64,000 bases of DNA from Novosphingobium sp. CF614 (GCF_900113255.1 NZ_FOOR01000002.1:186001-250000); one strand, 5' to 3'; positions 44,562 to 54,311 are shown, numbered from the stretch's first letter. Notes: generated by a model not told the origin, from the letters alone. Made by a program: numbers and translations.

Positions 44562-45184
44562 CCCTTGCATTCGCCGATGCCTTTACGCGCTGCCCGCTGG
44601 TCGCGATCCTGCGGGGCGTAAGGCCCACCGAAGTTGAGGCCATCGGCGAAACGCTCGTCGATGCCGGCTTCACGATCATCGAGGTGCCGCTCAATTCGCC
44701 CGATCCCTTCGACAGCATCGAAAGGCTGGCGCGGCGGCTGGAAGGCCGCGCGTTGGTGGGCGCGGGCACGGTGCTTACAGTGGGCGACGTGGCGCGGCTG
44801 CGCGATGCCGGCGGAGGAATCGCGATTTCGCCCAACACCGACGTCGCGGTCATCGCCGCTAGCGTCGCGGCCGGACTGGTCTCGATGCCCGGCTATTTCA
44901 CTCCCTCGGAGGCATTCGCGGCGTTCAATGCCGGAGCGAGCGCGCTCAAGCTGTTCCCGGCCGAAGCCGCCAGCCCCGCCGTGCTCAAGGCGCAACGCGC
45001 GGTGCTGCCCAAGGCCTTGCCGGTGCTGGCCGTGGGCGGAATCGTGCCCGAGGGCATGGCGCCTTGGCTGGCAGCCGGCGCGAACGGCTTCGGGCTTGGC
45101 TCAGCGCTCTACAAGCCCAGGATGCCTGCTGCCGATGTCAGCGCGGCGGCGCGGGGCTTCATCGCGGCGCTGGAGAAGGGATGA
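44558..45184 (+). CDS. dgoA: 2-dehydro-3-deoxy-6-phosphogalactonate aldolase DgoA
   Basis: A 208-residue class I aldolase of the KDPG/KDPGal family that splits KDPGal into pyruvate and glyceraldehyde 3-phosphate. The Schiff-base lysine is K131 in SALKLFPAEA, the catalytic glutamate is E42 in IIEVPLNSPDP, and ILRG (17-20) contributes to pyruvate binding. The PLNSP variant, instead of the TLRTP of KDPG aldolases, matches the galactose-type enzyme. Its 3' end overlaps the convergent GH53 gene by 26 bases. Confidence 0.93.
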   Translation: MTLAFADAFTRCPLVAILRGVRPTEVEAIGETLVDAGFTIIEVPLNSPDPFDSIERLARRLEGRALVGAGTVLTVGDVARLRDAGGGIAISPNTDVAVIAASVAAGLVSMPGYFTPSEAFAAFNAGASALKLFPAEAASPAVLKAQRAVLPKALPVLAVGGIVPEGMAPWLAAGANGFGLGSALYKPRMPAADVSAAARGFIAALEKG

Positions 45185-46319
45185 TTGCCTTCGTTGCGGG
45201 CCGATAGTCGCGCTCGAGGAACTGCACCACCGGCAGTACCTCATGGCGACGGAGGCTGAACCAGGCAGCGTTTTCCCAGTTCGTTCCCGTGCCCCAGCGG
45301 GTCTTGCACTTGGTCGATAGCCAGTCGGGCGCCCAGTAGTTGACCCCGATCCCGCCGTTGTCGACCACGGTCTGGGTCAGCGCGATCATATAGTCGCGCT
45401 GGCCTTCGGGAGTCGCCGGATATTGCGGGAGCAGCACCGAAGGATCGCCCAGCAGGTTGGGCGATGAATCGGCTCCTTCGAAGGTGAAGGGGTAGGCCGT
45501 CTCCACGACCATGACCTGCGCTTGGTAGCGCGCGCCAACCCGCGCGATCGTCGCGCCGAGTTGGGCAAGGCTTTCGACCGACCACTTGCGATAATAGCTG
45601 ATGCCGATGATGTCGTAGTCGAGCACGCCGGCCACGGTCGCATCATCGAACCACGGCTCGACATTCTCGGGCTGGGCGATGTGGAGCATGACCTTGGGCC
45701 TGATCGCCGAAAGCCGGCCGGCATCGCGCACGGCCTTGACCCCCGCATTGAGCAGCGCGGCATTGCGCTTCCAGTCGATCGGCTGCTCCTTCCTGCCGCC
45801 CATCAGTTCCGGGTTGGTCTCGTTGCCAACCTGCACCATCTCGGGCATCAGCCCTTCGCCGTCGAGCTTGCGCAGCGTATCGAAGGTGAACTGATAGAGC
45901 GCCTTTGCCTGCTGGTCGGTATCCATCCCGGCCCAGGCGGCGGGAACCAGCTGCTTTTCGCCATCCGCCCAATCGTCCGAATAGTGAAAGTCGAGCAGCA
46001 CCTGCAGCCCGGCCGAACGGGCGCGGCGAATGGTTTTCTCGACATCGGCAAGGTTGCTGTAGTTCGTCCAGGTGGGGTTGTTCCACAGCCGCACCCGCAC
46101 CAGATTGCCGCCCGCCTGCTTGAGCACGGTGAAAGGATCGGTGCGTTTGCCGTGGCTGCGATAGATCGCGCCGCAATCCTCCATCTCGTTCGCGAACGAC
46201 AGGTCGGCGCCAAGATAGAGGCCATCGGCACGGCCATTGCCGGACTGGGTCCCATGGCTGGCGACGGGTGCAGCCGCGAGAACGGCGGCTAATGGCAGGG
46301 CAAGGGCGCGCAGGTTCAT
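45159..46319 (-). CDS. Arabinogalactan endo-beta-1,4-galactanase (GH53)
   Basis: A secreted 386-residue glycoside hydrolase that cuts beta-1,4-galactan, the side chain of pectin. A Sec signal peptide (about 1-22, ending VASHG) precedes a TIM barrel. The acid/base glutamate is E167 in VQVGNETNPEL and the nucleophile E273 in VVETAYPFTF; the N-terminal DLSFANEMEDCGAIYR and YWAPDWL near the end are GH53 hallmarks. The ATG at 46319 has an AAGGA site at good spacing. It follows the GH2 gene by 22 bases in the same direction, so they form an operon. Confidence 0.95.
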   Translation of the reverse strand: MNLRALALPLAAVLAAAPVASHGTQSGNGRADGLYLGADLSFANEMEDCGAIYRSHGKRTDPFTVLKQAGGNLVRVRLWNNPTWTNYSNLADVEKTIRRARSAGLQVLLDFHYSDDWADGEKQLVPAAWAGMDTDQQAKALYQFTFDTLRKLDGEGLMPEMVQVGNETNPELMGGRKEQPIDWKRNAALLNAGVKAVRDAGRLSAIRPKVMLHIAQPENVEPWFDDATVAGVLDYDIIGISYYRKWSVESLAQLGATIARVGARYQAQVMVVETAYPFTFEGADSSPNLLGDPSVLLPQYPATPEGQRDYMIALTQTVVDNGGIGVNYWAPDWLSTKCKTRWGTGTNWENAAWFSLRRHEVLPVVQFLERDYRPATKAIIPSPAPR

Positions 46320-46341
46320 AATCACCGATCCTTGACGACGG

Positions 46342-48831
46342 TCATGCCAGGACGAAAAGGGCTGTCGTTGCCGGTTTCAGGCCCGGTGCGTCGACCCGCA
46401 CCGTCACCGTGCCCGGGCCCGCCTCCGACTGGACGATAAGCTGCGCGAGCCCGTTGAACAGCGCAGTGGGCTGCGGGCCGGTGCCCTTGGCGAGCGGATC
46501 GCCGTTGCCGGTTGCGATCAGACGACCGGGCCCGTCGAGGCTGACCGAAAACGGCAGGTTGGCCGTCGGCACCTCGAGCCCCTTGGCATCGCGAGCGCTC
46601 ACGGTCAGCACGGCCGCATCGCGCCCGTCGGCGAGCAGGCGCTTGCGATCCACACCAAGCGCAAGCGCGGCCGGCGCGCCGGTCGTACGGCGCCGCGCAT
46701 TCGCCACCAATCGCCCGCCGCGCCAGCCCTTGGCGCTGATCTCGCCCGGCTCGTACGGTACTTGCCAGGCCAGGTGACGGTTAAGCACCACGGCCTTGCG
46801 TCCCTGCGACACGCCATTCGCGAACAGTTCCACCGCATCGCAGTTGGAATGGACCCAGACCTCGACCGGCTGCCCCTCGCGCCCGGCCCAGTTCCAGTGT
46901 GGAAAAAGATGGATGAGCGGCTCCTCGCGCCGCCACCAGGCGCGGTAGTACCAGAAGTTGTCCTTGGGAAAGCCGCAGATATCGGCGGCGCCGAAATAGC
47001 TCGACACGCTCGGCCATTCGGGGAACGGCGTGGGCTCGCCGTGGTAATCGAAGCCGGTCCAGATAAAGCCGCCGGCGATGTAGGGCGCATCGGCAACGAT
47101 GGTCCACCATTCCTCGGCGGTGGTCGCCCACCATGGATGCTCGGTATCGTAGGCGCGCAGCACATGCGCGGCGTTGTCATTGAAATAGGCGCCCCGGGTG
47201 GAAACGGTCGAGCCCGTCTCGGTCCCGATCACCGGCCGGTCGGGGAAGCGCCTATGCCAGTCGGGGATCTGGCTGGTGCGGTAGTTGAAGCCGACCACAT
47301 CGACTGCCTCGACCGCGCCCTTGTCGAAACTGTTGTCGAAGGCCTGGGTGATGGCGCGGGTCGGATCGCGCCTGCGGACCGCGTCGGCCAGATGCTGCGA
47401 GATCAGCTTGCCACGTTCGGTGCCCTGCTGCGGCTCCTCGTTGCCGATCGACCACAGGATCACGCTCGGATGGTTGCGATCGCGCCGTACGATGCGATCA
47501 AGCTCGTCGATCCCTTGTTCCGAAGTGGTGTTGAGCCGCAGCTCGTCGATCACCATCATGCCCATCTCGTCGCAGGCATCGAGAAAGGTGCTGGACGGCG
47601 GATTGTGCGCGACGCGCCAGGCGTTGGCCCCCATCTCCTGCATCCGCGCTATCCGCCAGCGTTCGAGCGCGGGCGGGATCGCGGTTCCGGTTCCGGCGTG
47701 GTCATGATGATTGCACACGCCGAGCAGCTTCACCGGCACGCCGTTGAGCAGCATGCCGCGTTCAGGGTCGAAGCGCACGTCGCGCACACCGAAGCGCGTC
47801 GCGACCGAGTCGAGCAAGCCGTCGGGGCCATGCAACTCGCTCACCAGCACGTAGAGCGCCGGGGTGGTCGGCGACCATAGACGCGGCGCGGCGATGGCGC
47901 CTGTGGTTTCGAGCCGCGCCTCGGCGCCAGGTTCGATCGCAGCGGTGCACGGCGGCAACAGCGCTACCGTTCGCCCCTCGGCATCGCGCACTGACTGGCG
48001 CAGCTCTACTTTGGCCGGCCCGGTGCCGGTGTTGCTGACGCTCGCGCAGACCTTCAGATTTGCCGCACCGCCGCCGGGCGTCGCGATCGCCTGCACGCTC
48101 CATGGCGCGATGTGCACCTGCGAGGCAACCACAAGATGCACGTCCCGATAGATCCCCGCGCCTTCGTAGAACCAGCCCTCGCCGAGCGAGACTTCGACCC
48201 GCAGCGCAAGCTGGTCCGGACTGCCATCGGTGTTGAGAAAGTCGGTCACATCGACAACGAACGGAGCGTAGCCGGACGTTTCCTCGGCAACGATGTAGCC
48301 GTTGACCATCACCAGCGTGTCGCGGAATACGCCGTCGAACTCGAGCCAGACGCGGCCTGCGGGCCGGTTTTTGGGGAGCTCGAGCTTGCGGCGATACCAG
48401 CCCACGCTATTTTCGGGAAAGGCGCGGCCGATGGCGCGAAATCCATGCGCGGCGGCGGCATCGCGCTGATCCTCGGGAGGCGGCGAGCGCGGCGGCGCGA
48501 ATGGTAGGCTGTATGCCCAGTCATGCGGTACGCGGATTTCCGTCCAGCCCGATTCATCGAATCCGCTCTGTGCCGCGGTTACCGTGCCTGCCTTGGCATA
48601 AGTCCGCTGGTCTTTGCCAAAGCCGAAATCAAGGGCGGTGTCAGCGGCATGGCCGAGATGGAAACGCCACCCCCGGTCAAGCAGCAGGCGCATGCGGGCA
48701 GGCGAGGCTTCGGATGCCAACACCTTGTCGGCCCGCAGCGCGACTGAGCCCGCGCCCGCAGCCACTGCGCTGTTCTTGAGCAGCGTGCGCCTATCCAATT
48801 CGAAGCCGATCATACCATTCACCCGAGACAT
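46342..48831 (-). CDS. Exported GH2-family beta-galactosidase
   Basis: An 829-residue GH2 enzyme that would release galactose from galactan fragments. The N-terminus has a twin-arginine-type signal, ELDRRTLLKNSAVAAGAGSVA (residues 11-31), suggesting Tat export. A sugar-binding jelly roll (about 50-235), an Ig-like domain and a TIM barrel follow. The acid/base is E465 in WSIGNEEPQ and the nucleophile E538 in IGTETGS. C-terminal Ig-like domains (GAPAALALGVDRKRLLADGR) complete it. Linkage to the endo-galactanase in an operon supports the substrate. A second ATG six codons in is possible. Confidence 0.92.
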   Translation of the reverse strand: MSRVNGMIGFELDRRTLLKNSAVAAGAGSVALRADKVLASEASPARMRLLLDRGWRFHLGHAADTALDFGFGKDQRTYAKAGTVTAAQSGFDESGWTEIRVPHDWAYSLPFAPPRSPPPEDQRDAAAAHGFRAIGRAFPENSVGWYRRKLELPKNRPAGRVWLEFDGVFRDTLVMVNGYIVAEETSGYAPFVVDVTDFLNTDGSPDQLALRVEVSLGEGWFYEGAGIYRDVHLVVASQVHIAPWSVQAIATPGGGAANLKVCASVSNTGTGPAKVELRQSVRDAEGRTVALLPPCTAAIEPGAEARLETTGAIAAPRLWSPTTPALYVLVSELHGPDGLLDSVATRFGVRDVRFDPERGMLLNGVPVKLLGVCNHHDHAGTGTAIPPALERWRIARMQEMGANAWRVAHNPPSSTFLDACDEMGMMVIDELRLNTTSEQGIDELDRIVRRDRNHPSVILWSIGNEEPQQGTERGKLISQHLADAVRRRDPTRAITQAFDNSFDKGAVEAVDVVGFNYRTSQIPDWHRRFPDRPVIGTETGSTVSTRGAYFNDNAAHVLRAYDTEHPWWATTAEEWWTIVADAPYIAGGFIWTGFDYHGEPTPFPEWPSVSSYFGAADICGFPKDNFWYYRAWWRREEPLIHLFPHWNWAGREGQPVEVWVHSNCDAVELFANGVSQGRKAVVLNRHLAWQVPYEPGEISAKGWRGGRLVANARRRTTGAPAALALGVDRKRLLADGRDAAVLTVSARDAKGLEVPTANLPFSVSLDGPGRLIATGNGDPLAKGTGPQPTALFNGLAQLIVQSEAGPGTVTVRVDAPGLKPATTALFVLA

Positions 48832-48837
48832 CCATTC

Positions 48838-48848
48838 TTATCGTATAA
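48838..48848. promoter_or_regulatory. Galactose-locus operator, site C (variant)
   Basis: TTATCGTATAA differs by one base from the core TTATCATATAA of sites A and B. It lies six bases before the GH2 start codon, next to a possible minus-strand -10 box CATAAT (48848-48853) with TTGCAT (48870-48875) 16 bases upstream. Binding here would block transcription start. Confidence 0.55.
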
Positions 48849-48995
48849 TTATGGCAGACTCGGCACCGCATGCAAGTCCGGCTGACTTGCCCACGGGCTT
48901 CCGAGCGGGATTACCTGCAAAATTCAAAAATATATATATTTATCAGTGTCATAAAAATAGAACGAGCGCCGCTCGCTCCGCATGGGCAATTCGGC

Positions 48996-49024
48996 TTGAC
49001 GCTTGAAGGCTGTCGCCATATTAA
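48996..49024 (+). promoter_or_regulatory. Promoter of the TonB-dependent receptor gene
   Basis: TTGACG (48996-49001), a 17-base spacer and TATTAA (49019-49024) form a good sigma-70-type promoter about 40 bases before the receptor start. Operator variant D overlaps its -10 box. Confidence 0.65.
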
Positions 49025-49035
49025 ATATGATAAAT
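49020..49035. promoter_or_regulatory. Galactose-locus operator, site D (variant)
   Basis: ATTAAATATGATAAAT, read on the other strand, is ATTTATCATA followed by a changed right half, so ten bases match sites A and B exactly. It covers the -10 element of the receptor promoter, the expected position for a repressor. Confidence 0.5.
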
Positions 49036-49062
49036 AACGATCGGACTACCAGGGAGGGATCG

Positions 49063-51717
49063 ATGCGACTTGGCGCCTTTGCCGCAATCTCATTCACCAG
49101 CGTGCTTGCCATTGCGGCGGCGAGCGTGCCGGTCCATGCGCAATCTACCGAAACGTCGGTGAGCGACGGCAGCGATGCCGATGTCATCACCGTCACCGGC
49201 ATCCGCGCCTCGCTGCGCGACGCCCTGCAAGCCAAGCGCGCGTCGGCCAATGTCGTCGAGACGATTTCCTCCAAGGACATCGGCGCGCTTCCGGATGTCA
49301 CCATCGCCGACGAGCTGGCGCGCCTGCCGGGCGTCACCGCCACGCGCGATCGCGGCAATGCCAGCCAGGCGGTGGTGCGCGGCCTGGGGCCGCGTCTCGT
49401 GCTGGGGCTGGTCAACGGGCGCGAAGTCGCCTCGTCCGAGCCGGACCGCAATGTGCGCTGGGAGATATATCCCTCGGAAATCGTCTCGGCGGTCACGGTC
49501 TACAAGTCGCAATCGGCCGACCTGATTGCCGGCGGCGTCGCCGCGACGATCGACATCCAGACCAACCACCCGCTCGACTACTCGGGCCCGGCGCTGACCG
49601 TGCGCGGCGGTGCGCTCTACAACGATGGCGGCAAGGACATCCCCAACTATTCGGGCTGGGGCATGCGCGGCAGCGCGCAGTATGTCGCCAAGCTCTCCGA
49701 TACGCTGGGGCTGCTGGTTGGCGGTACTTATCAGAAGCAGAAGAACGGGTATCCCTCGTTCCAGGGCTGGGGCTACAACACCCCCGATACCGGCAACCCG
49801 CCGACCCTGGACGGAAATCCGATCAACGCGCCGTGGGGAGCGCAGACCGAAGTCAAGGCACTGACGGAAACCCGCTGGAGCGCCACCGGCGCGCTGCAGT
49901 GGAAGCCCGACGACCGCTGGGATGTAAATCTCGATTTCCTCTATTCGAACGTCAAGATCGACGAGCACCAGTTCCAGCAGTGGTATGGCCGCTCCAACGG
50001 ATGGGGCGACTGGGGCGGCACGATCGGTGCGCCCGGCGACATCTACCAGAATGGCAGCTACACGCTGATAGGCAGTGACATCGTCGCCGCCGATCTCAAC
50101 AACTATTCCTCGGTGACCAATGTCCTTGCCCGCTACACCGAGGACAAGAGCCTGCTCGCGACCGGGTTCAACGCCAAGTACAGCGACGATGACTGGACCG
50201 TAAAGTTCGACGGGTCCTATTCGCGCGCGCGCCGCCACAACATCTGGCAGGCGGTGACGACCGAAACCTATCCGGCGAGCACCAGCTTCTCCACCGGCGC
50301 GGGCCATGCACCGTCGGTCACGACCAGCAACGATCCGGCCGATCCCGCCGCGCAAACCGTTCCCAGCTATTACCCGGGCCTCAGCGATGGCCCGCAGTAT
50401 CTGAACGATACGCTCGGCGCGGGTCAGATCGACATCTATCACAACCTGGCGGACGGCTTCTTCACCGGCTTTGGCGCGGGCCTGCGCTATTCCAACCGAG
50501 TCAAGAGCTTCCATGCATCCACTTCCTCGGTATCGACCAACACCGGGTCGGGGGTTTACATTCCCTCGATCATGCTGAGCGGATTCAGCGTCAACGGCAG
50601 CGGCGGCTTCATCGCGCCCAATCTTCTCTACGGCAGCTTCGAGGACATTGCGGCCTATGCCCTGACCTTTGGCACGCCCGCCGAAGATCCCTCGCGGTAC
50701 TGGCGGGTGCGCGAGGACGATTTCGAAGGTTATATCAAGGCCGATTTCGCCGGCAGCATGGGGGCGGTTCCGTTCACCGGCAACCTGGGCGTCCGGTTCG
50801 TCTCGGTCGATACCCATTCCTATGCGAACCAGGGCCTGACCTATTGGGACGGTACGCAAAACGTCACGAGCTATTCGCCAGTCGTGGCATACGCCCATTA
50901 TTTCCGGGCACTGCCCAGCCTCAACGTCAATTTTGACCTGACCGAGCAGGTGAAGCTGCGCGCCGGGGTAGCGCGGGTGATCTCGCGCCCGCCGCTCGAC
51001 GAACTGCGCGCCTCGCGATCGCTGTCCTATTATCCGCCCAGCTACCTTGCCGGCTCCGGCGGCAACCCGAACCTCAAACCGTTCATGGCGACCCAGGGCG
51101 ACCTCTCGCTCGAATGGTATTTCGGCAAGGACGCGCTGCTGGCGGTCGCGGGCTACTACAAGAAGGTCGATACCAACATCGGCTACACCTCGTTCCCCCA
51201 AGAGATCAACGGCACCACCTATACGATCACCGGGCCGGCCAATGGCCCGGGCGGACACATCCTGGGCGCTGAGGCGACCTTCCAGATGCCGTTCTCGTTC
51301 ATTCCGGGGCTGGAAAACTTCGGCGTCTATTCGAATGTCGCGCTGGTCGATTCGAATATCAAGGAACTGGCGCCCGCCAGCAATCCGTTCAACGCGGTGG
51401 GTCTTGCCAAGTTCACCGGCGAGGTGGACCTATGGTATTCGCACGCCGGCCTCGACGCACGCGTCGCATTGAAGCACCACACCCCGTTCACCGTGATCTA
51501 CGGCTGGGACGCCTCGCAACTCACCCGGCTTGAATCCGAAACCACTCTGGGCGCGAGTATTTCCTACGAAGTGGTCAAGAACGTCACCGTGCGACTGCAG
51601 GCCAACAACCTCACCAACCAGGCCGCGCGCTTCTATTGGAACAACGACCCACAACAGCTTGCCCGCTTCGAGAAATATGGGCGAAGCTATCTGATGGACC
51701 TCACCATCAAGTATTGA
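49063..51717 (+). CDS. TonB-dependent receptor, probable galactan-oligosaccharide importer
   Basis: An 884-residue outer-membrane receptor of the large Xanthomonas/Caulobacter type (TIGR01782-like). A Sec signal (about 1-27, ending PVHAQ) is followed by a TonB box-like DVITVTGIRASLRDAL (about 38-53). Next comes the plug domain with LPDVTIADELARLPGV and RGLGPRLVLGLVNGREV, then the 22-strand barrel ending in a terminal aromatic residue (TIKY). The start follows AGGGAGGG. It is divergent from the GH2-GH53 operon and shares its operator sequence, so it likely brings galactan fragments to the periplasm. Confidence 0.92.
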   Translation: MRLGAFAAISFTSVLAIAAASVPVHAQSTETSVSDGSDADVITVTGIRASLRDALQAKRASANVVETISSKDIGALPDVTIADELARLPGVTATRDRGNASQAVVRGLGPRLVLGLVNGREVASSEPDRNVRWEIYPSEIVSAVTVYKSQSADLIAGGVAATIDIQTNHPLDYSGPALTVRGGALYNDGGKDIPNYSGWGMRGSAQYVAKLSDTLGLLVGGTYQKQKNGYPSFQGWGYNTPDTGNPPTLDGNPINAPWGAQTEVKALTETRWSATGALQWKPDDRWDVNLDFLYSNVKIDEHQFQQWYGRSNGWGDWGGTIGAPGDIYQNGSYTLIGSDIVAADLNNYSSVTNVLARYTEDKSLLATGFNAKYSDDDWTVKFDGSYSRARRHNIWQAVTTETYPASTSFSTGAGHAPSVTTSNDPADPAAQTVPSYYPGLSDGPQYLNDTLGAGQIDIYHNLADGFFTGFGAGLRYSNRVKSFHASTSSVSTNTGSGVYIPSIMLSGFSVNGSGGFIAPNLLYGSFEDIAAYALTFGTPAEDPSRYWRVREDDFEGYIKADFAGSMGAVPFTGNLGVRFVSVDTHSYANQGLTYWDGTQNVTSYSPVVAYAHYFRALPSLNVNFDLTEQVKLRAGVARVISRPPLDELRASRSLSYYPPSYLAGSGGNPNLKPFMATQGDLSLEWYFGKDALLAVAGYYKKVDTNIGYTSFPQEINGTTYTITGPANGPGGHILGAEATFQMPFSFIPGLENFGVYSNVALVDSNIKELAPASNPFNAVGLAKFTGEVDLWYSHAGLDARVALKHHTPFTVIYGWDASQLTRLESETTLGASISYEVVKNVTVRLQANNLTNQAARFYWNNDPQQLARFEKYGRSYLMDLTIKY

Positions 51718-51719
51718 TC

Positions 51720-51845
51720 GTCAAGCACAGGAAGGGGCGCGGTTACGTATCGCGATCCCTTCCGCGGACAGGCCGGCATGTCGCACGGCTTGTAGGCCTT
51801 CAGACGCGGCTTGGCGCCGCGAATCGCTATATCTGTCAAAGGTAT
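51720..51845 (-). pseudogene. N-terminal remnant of a tyrosine integrase (DUF4102 arm-binding domain)
   Basis: The minus strand encodes PLTDIAIRGAKPRLKAYKP directly after an ATA codon where ATG is expected. This matches the conserved start of P4-type phage/island integrases ((M)PLTDxAIRxAKPxxKxYKL). After it the match continues only in pieces across frames (a GLSAE-like stretch, then KGSRYV), so the gene is broken, and no catalytic domain remains. It lies 195 bases from the 3' end of tRNA-Gly, the usual place for such integrases. Confidence 0.65.
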
Positions 51846-51864
51846 AGACGGGGCCTTTCCGTGA

Positions 51865-51888
51865 CGTGGCCCCAGGTTGGGGGCCACG
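51865..51888. repeat. Perfect inverted repeat between integrase remnant and tRNA-Gly
   Basis: CGTGGCCCC-AGGTTG-GGGGCCACG is a nine-pair hairpin. A related half (GTGGCCCCAAGTTTGGGAG) recurs near 51918, about 50 bases away. It may be a terminator or part of an old recombination site; the 323 bases between the receptor gene and the tRNA hold no intact gene. Confidence 0.6.
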
Positions 51889-52040
51889 AGCATTTCTGAA
51901 CCCGTTAATCCCGCAAAGTGGCCCCAAGTTTGGGAGCTGTCCCGGAATTTCACGCGATCCAATGGCCCGGACAAAGCAAAAAAATACCGCGGATTTCAGC
52001 GGGTTGCAAAGCCCCGCATGGACGTCGGTGGATGGTAGGA

Positions 52041-52114
<74 letters not shown>

Positions 52115-52312
52115 TCGTTCCGGCGCGAGGGCCGGGGCTTGATTGGCCTGGCCGCCGCTTGCCACGAATTTCGCCGCTTCGTCAACGGCTGTCTTTGGGC
52201 GCTCTTGCGAAGGGTGTGATCGGTCGTCATGCGGCTAGAGGGAATCGTCCTATTCTCTCGCAAGTGCAGCGATGATAGCATCGCCGGCGAGCTGATGAGG
52301 ATTCTCACGACC

Positions 52313-53668
52313 ATGAACGCATCACGGACACGCACTGCGATGGAAACCCCGGCGGCGGCGCGGCGGCGCACGCCGCTTGACCTGCTGATGAATTCGGGGC
52401 TGGGCAAGCTCCTGCGCGGGATCGGCGTGGCGCCGCGGCAGAACAGCGGGGAGAGCCTGCTCGACCTGGCCGACGCGCTGCTTTCGCTGCGCGGGCGCGC
52501 CTCCGGGCCGGCGCTCGCCTCGGCCTTCTTCGATCTCTACGAGGCCAGCGACCTGGCCGCGCGGCAGGACTTCCTGGGCAAAGTGCACGACATGCATCCG
52601 GCCGACGCGGAGGCGATCGACAAGGCCATCGCCAAGTGGAACGCGAAGCGCGACGAGGGTGCCGCGCTGGCGCTCAACGCCGCCAGCGAATCGCCGAGCG
52701 CGCGGCTGATAAACCAGCTCAACCTGGCGCCCCAGGGCACCCAGCGCCTGATCGGCATGCGCGAGGACCTGCTGGCGGCCAGCGCGACGCCTGGCCTCGC
52801 CGCGCTCGACCGGGAGCTGGAGAGCGCCTTCACCGCGTGGTTCAACGCCGGCTTCCTCGAACTGCGCGGGATCGGCTGGGATTCGCCCGCCGCGCTGCTG
52901 GAACGCATCATCCGCTACGAAGCGGTGCACGAGATTCACGGCTGGGACGATTTGCGCAGCCGCGTGGAGCCGATCGACCGGCGCTGCTACGGTTTCTTCC
53001 ACCCGCAGATGCGCGACGATCCGCTGATCTTCGTCGAAGTGGCGCTGACGCCGGAACTGCCGGGCGCGATCCACCAGATCATCGCCGAGGGCCGCCAGCC
53101 GATCGACCCGCGCGAGGCCACCTGCGCGATCTTCTATTCGATCAGCAACTGCCAGGTGGGGCTGAAGGGCATTCCCTTCGGCAATCACCTTATCAAGCGC
53201 GTGGTGGGGCTGCTGAAGGAAGAACTGCCGCACCTCAAGACCTTCGCCACGCTTTCGCCGGTGCCGGGCTTCGCCAAGTGGCTGGCGAAGGAGCAGGAGC
53301 CGGGCGCCAGGATGCCCGGCGCCAAGGACTTGCGGATGCTTGCCGCGCGCTACCTCGTCACCGCCAAGGGCAAGGGCAACCAGCCGATGGATTCGGTGGC
53401 GCGCTTCCACCTGGGCAACGGCGCGCGGCTGGAGGCGGTCCACGCCAATGCCGACCTTTCGCCCAACGGGCAGAAGCAGTCGCACGGGGTCATGGTCAAT
53501 TACCTCTACGACCTTGCCGACATCGAGGCGAACCTCTTCGCGCTTACCGAGCTCGGCGCCGTCGCCACGTCGAAGACGGTCCAGGCGCTCGTCGACGAGG
53601 GCGATGGCAACGGCAGGAAAGGCGGCGGGAGGAAGGCGGGGGCCGCCAAGGACGCGGTGCCCGCCTGA
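52313..53668 (+). CDS. Malonyl-CoA decarboxylase
   Basis: A 451-residue enzyme that converts malonyl-CoA to acetyl-CoA and CO2. The helical N-terminal domain and the acetyltransferase-like catalytic domain are recognisable through ERIIRYEAVHEIHGWDDLR and CYGFFHPQMRDDPLIFVEVAL. Further family motifs are ATCAIFYSISNCQVGL, KGIPFGNHLIK, TLSPVPGF and FHLGNGARLE. The start MNASRTRT was chosen; ATGs 6 and 28 codons upstream are alternatives. No malonate transporter or malonyl-CoA synthetase gene is adjacent, so it probably acts alone in malonyl-CoA balance or odd-chain metabolism. Confidence 0.92.
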   Translation: MNASRTRTAMETPAAARRRTPLDLLMNSGLGKLLRGIGVAPRQNSGESLLDLADALLSLRGRASGPALASAFFDLYEASDLAARQDFLGKVHDMHPADAEAIDKAIAKWNAKRDEGAALALNAASESPSARLINQLNLAPQGTQRLIGMREDLLAASATPGLAALDRELESAFTAWFNAGFLELRGIGWDSPAALLERIIRYEAVHEIHGWDDLRSRVEPIDRRCYGFFHPQMRDDPLIFVEVALTPELPGAIHQIIAEGRQPIDPREATCAIFYSISNCQVGLKGIPFGNHLIKRVVGLLKEELPHLKTFATLSPVPGFAKWLAKEQEPGARMPGAKDLRMLAARYLVTAKGKGNQPMDSVARFHLGNGARLEAVHANADLSPNGQKQSHGVMVNYLYDLADIEANLFALTELGAVATSKTVQALVDEGDGNGRKGGGRKAGAAKDAVPA

Positions 53669-53685
53669 GCATCGATCGCCGATTC

Positions 53686-53732
53686 GTCATCCGGCGTCCC
53701 CCGGCTCGCCCCGGGACCGCCGCCGGTCCGGT
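53686..53732. repeat. REP-like palindromic sequence, copy 1
   Basis: GTCATCCGGCGTCCCCCGGC then TCGCCCCGGGACCG follows the pattern of copies at 54312 and 57449 (TCATCCCGG, CTCGCCCCGGGAC or similar, CGGTGGCGG). It lies between convergent malonyl-CoA decarboxylase and apt. Confidence 0.5.
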
Positions 53733-53753
53733 GACTCCGGTGACAGGGCGCGG

Positions 53754-54290
<537 letters not shown>

Positions 54291-54311
54291 GTTCGTCTCA
54301 TCATCCAGGCG

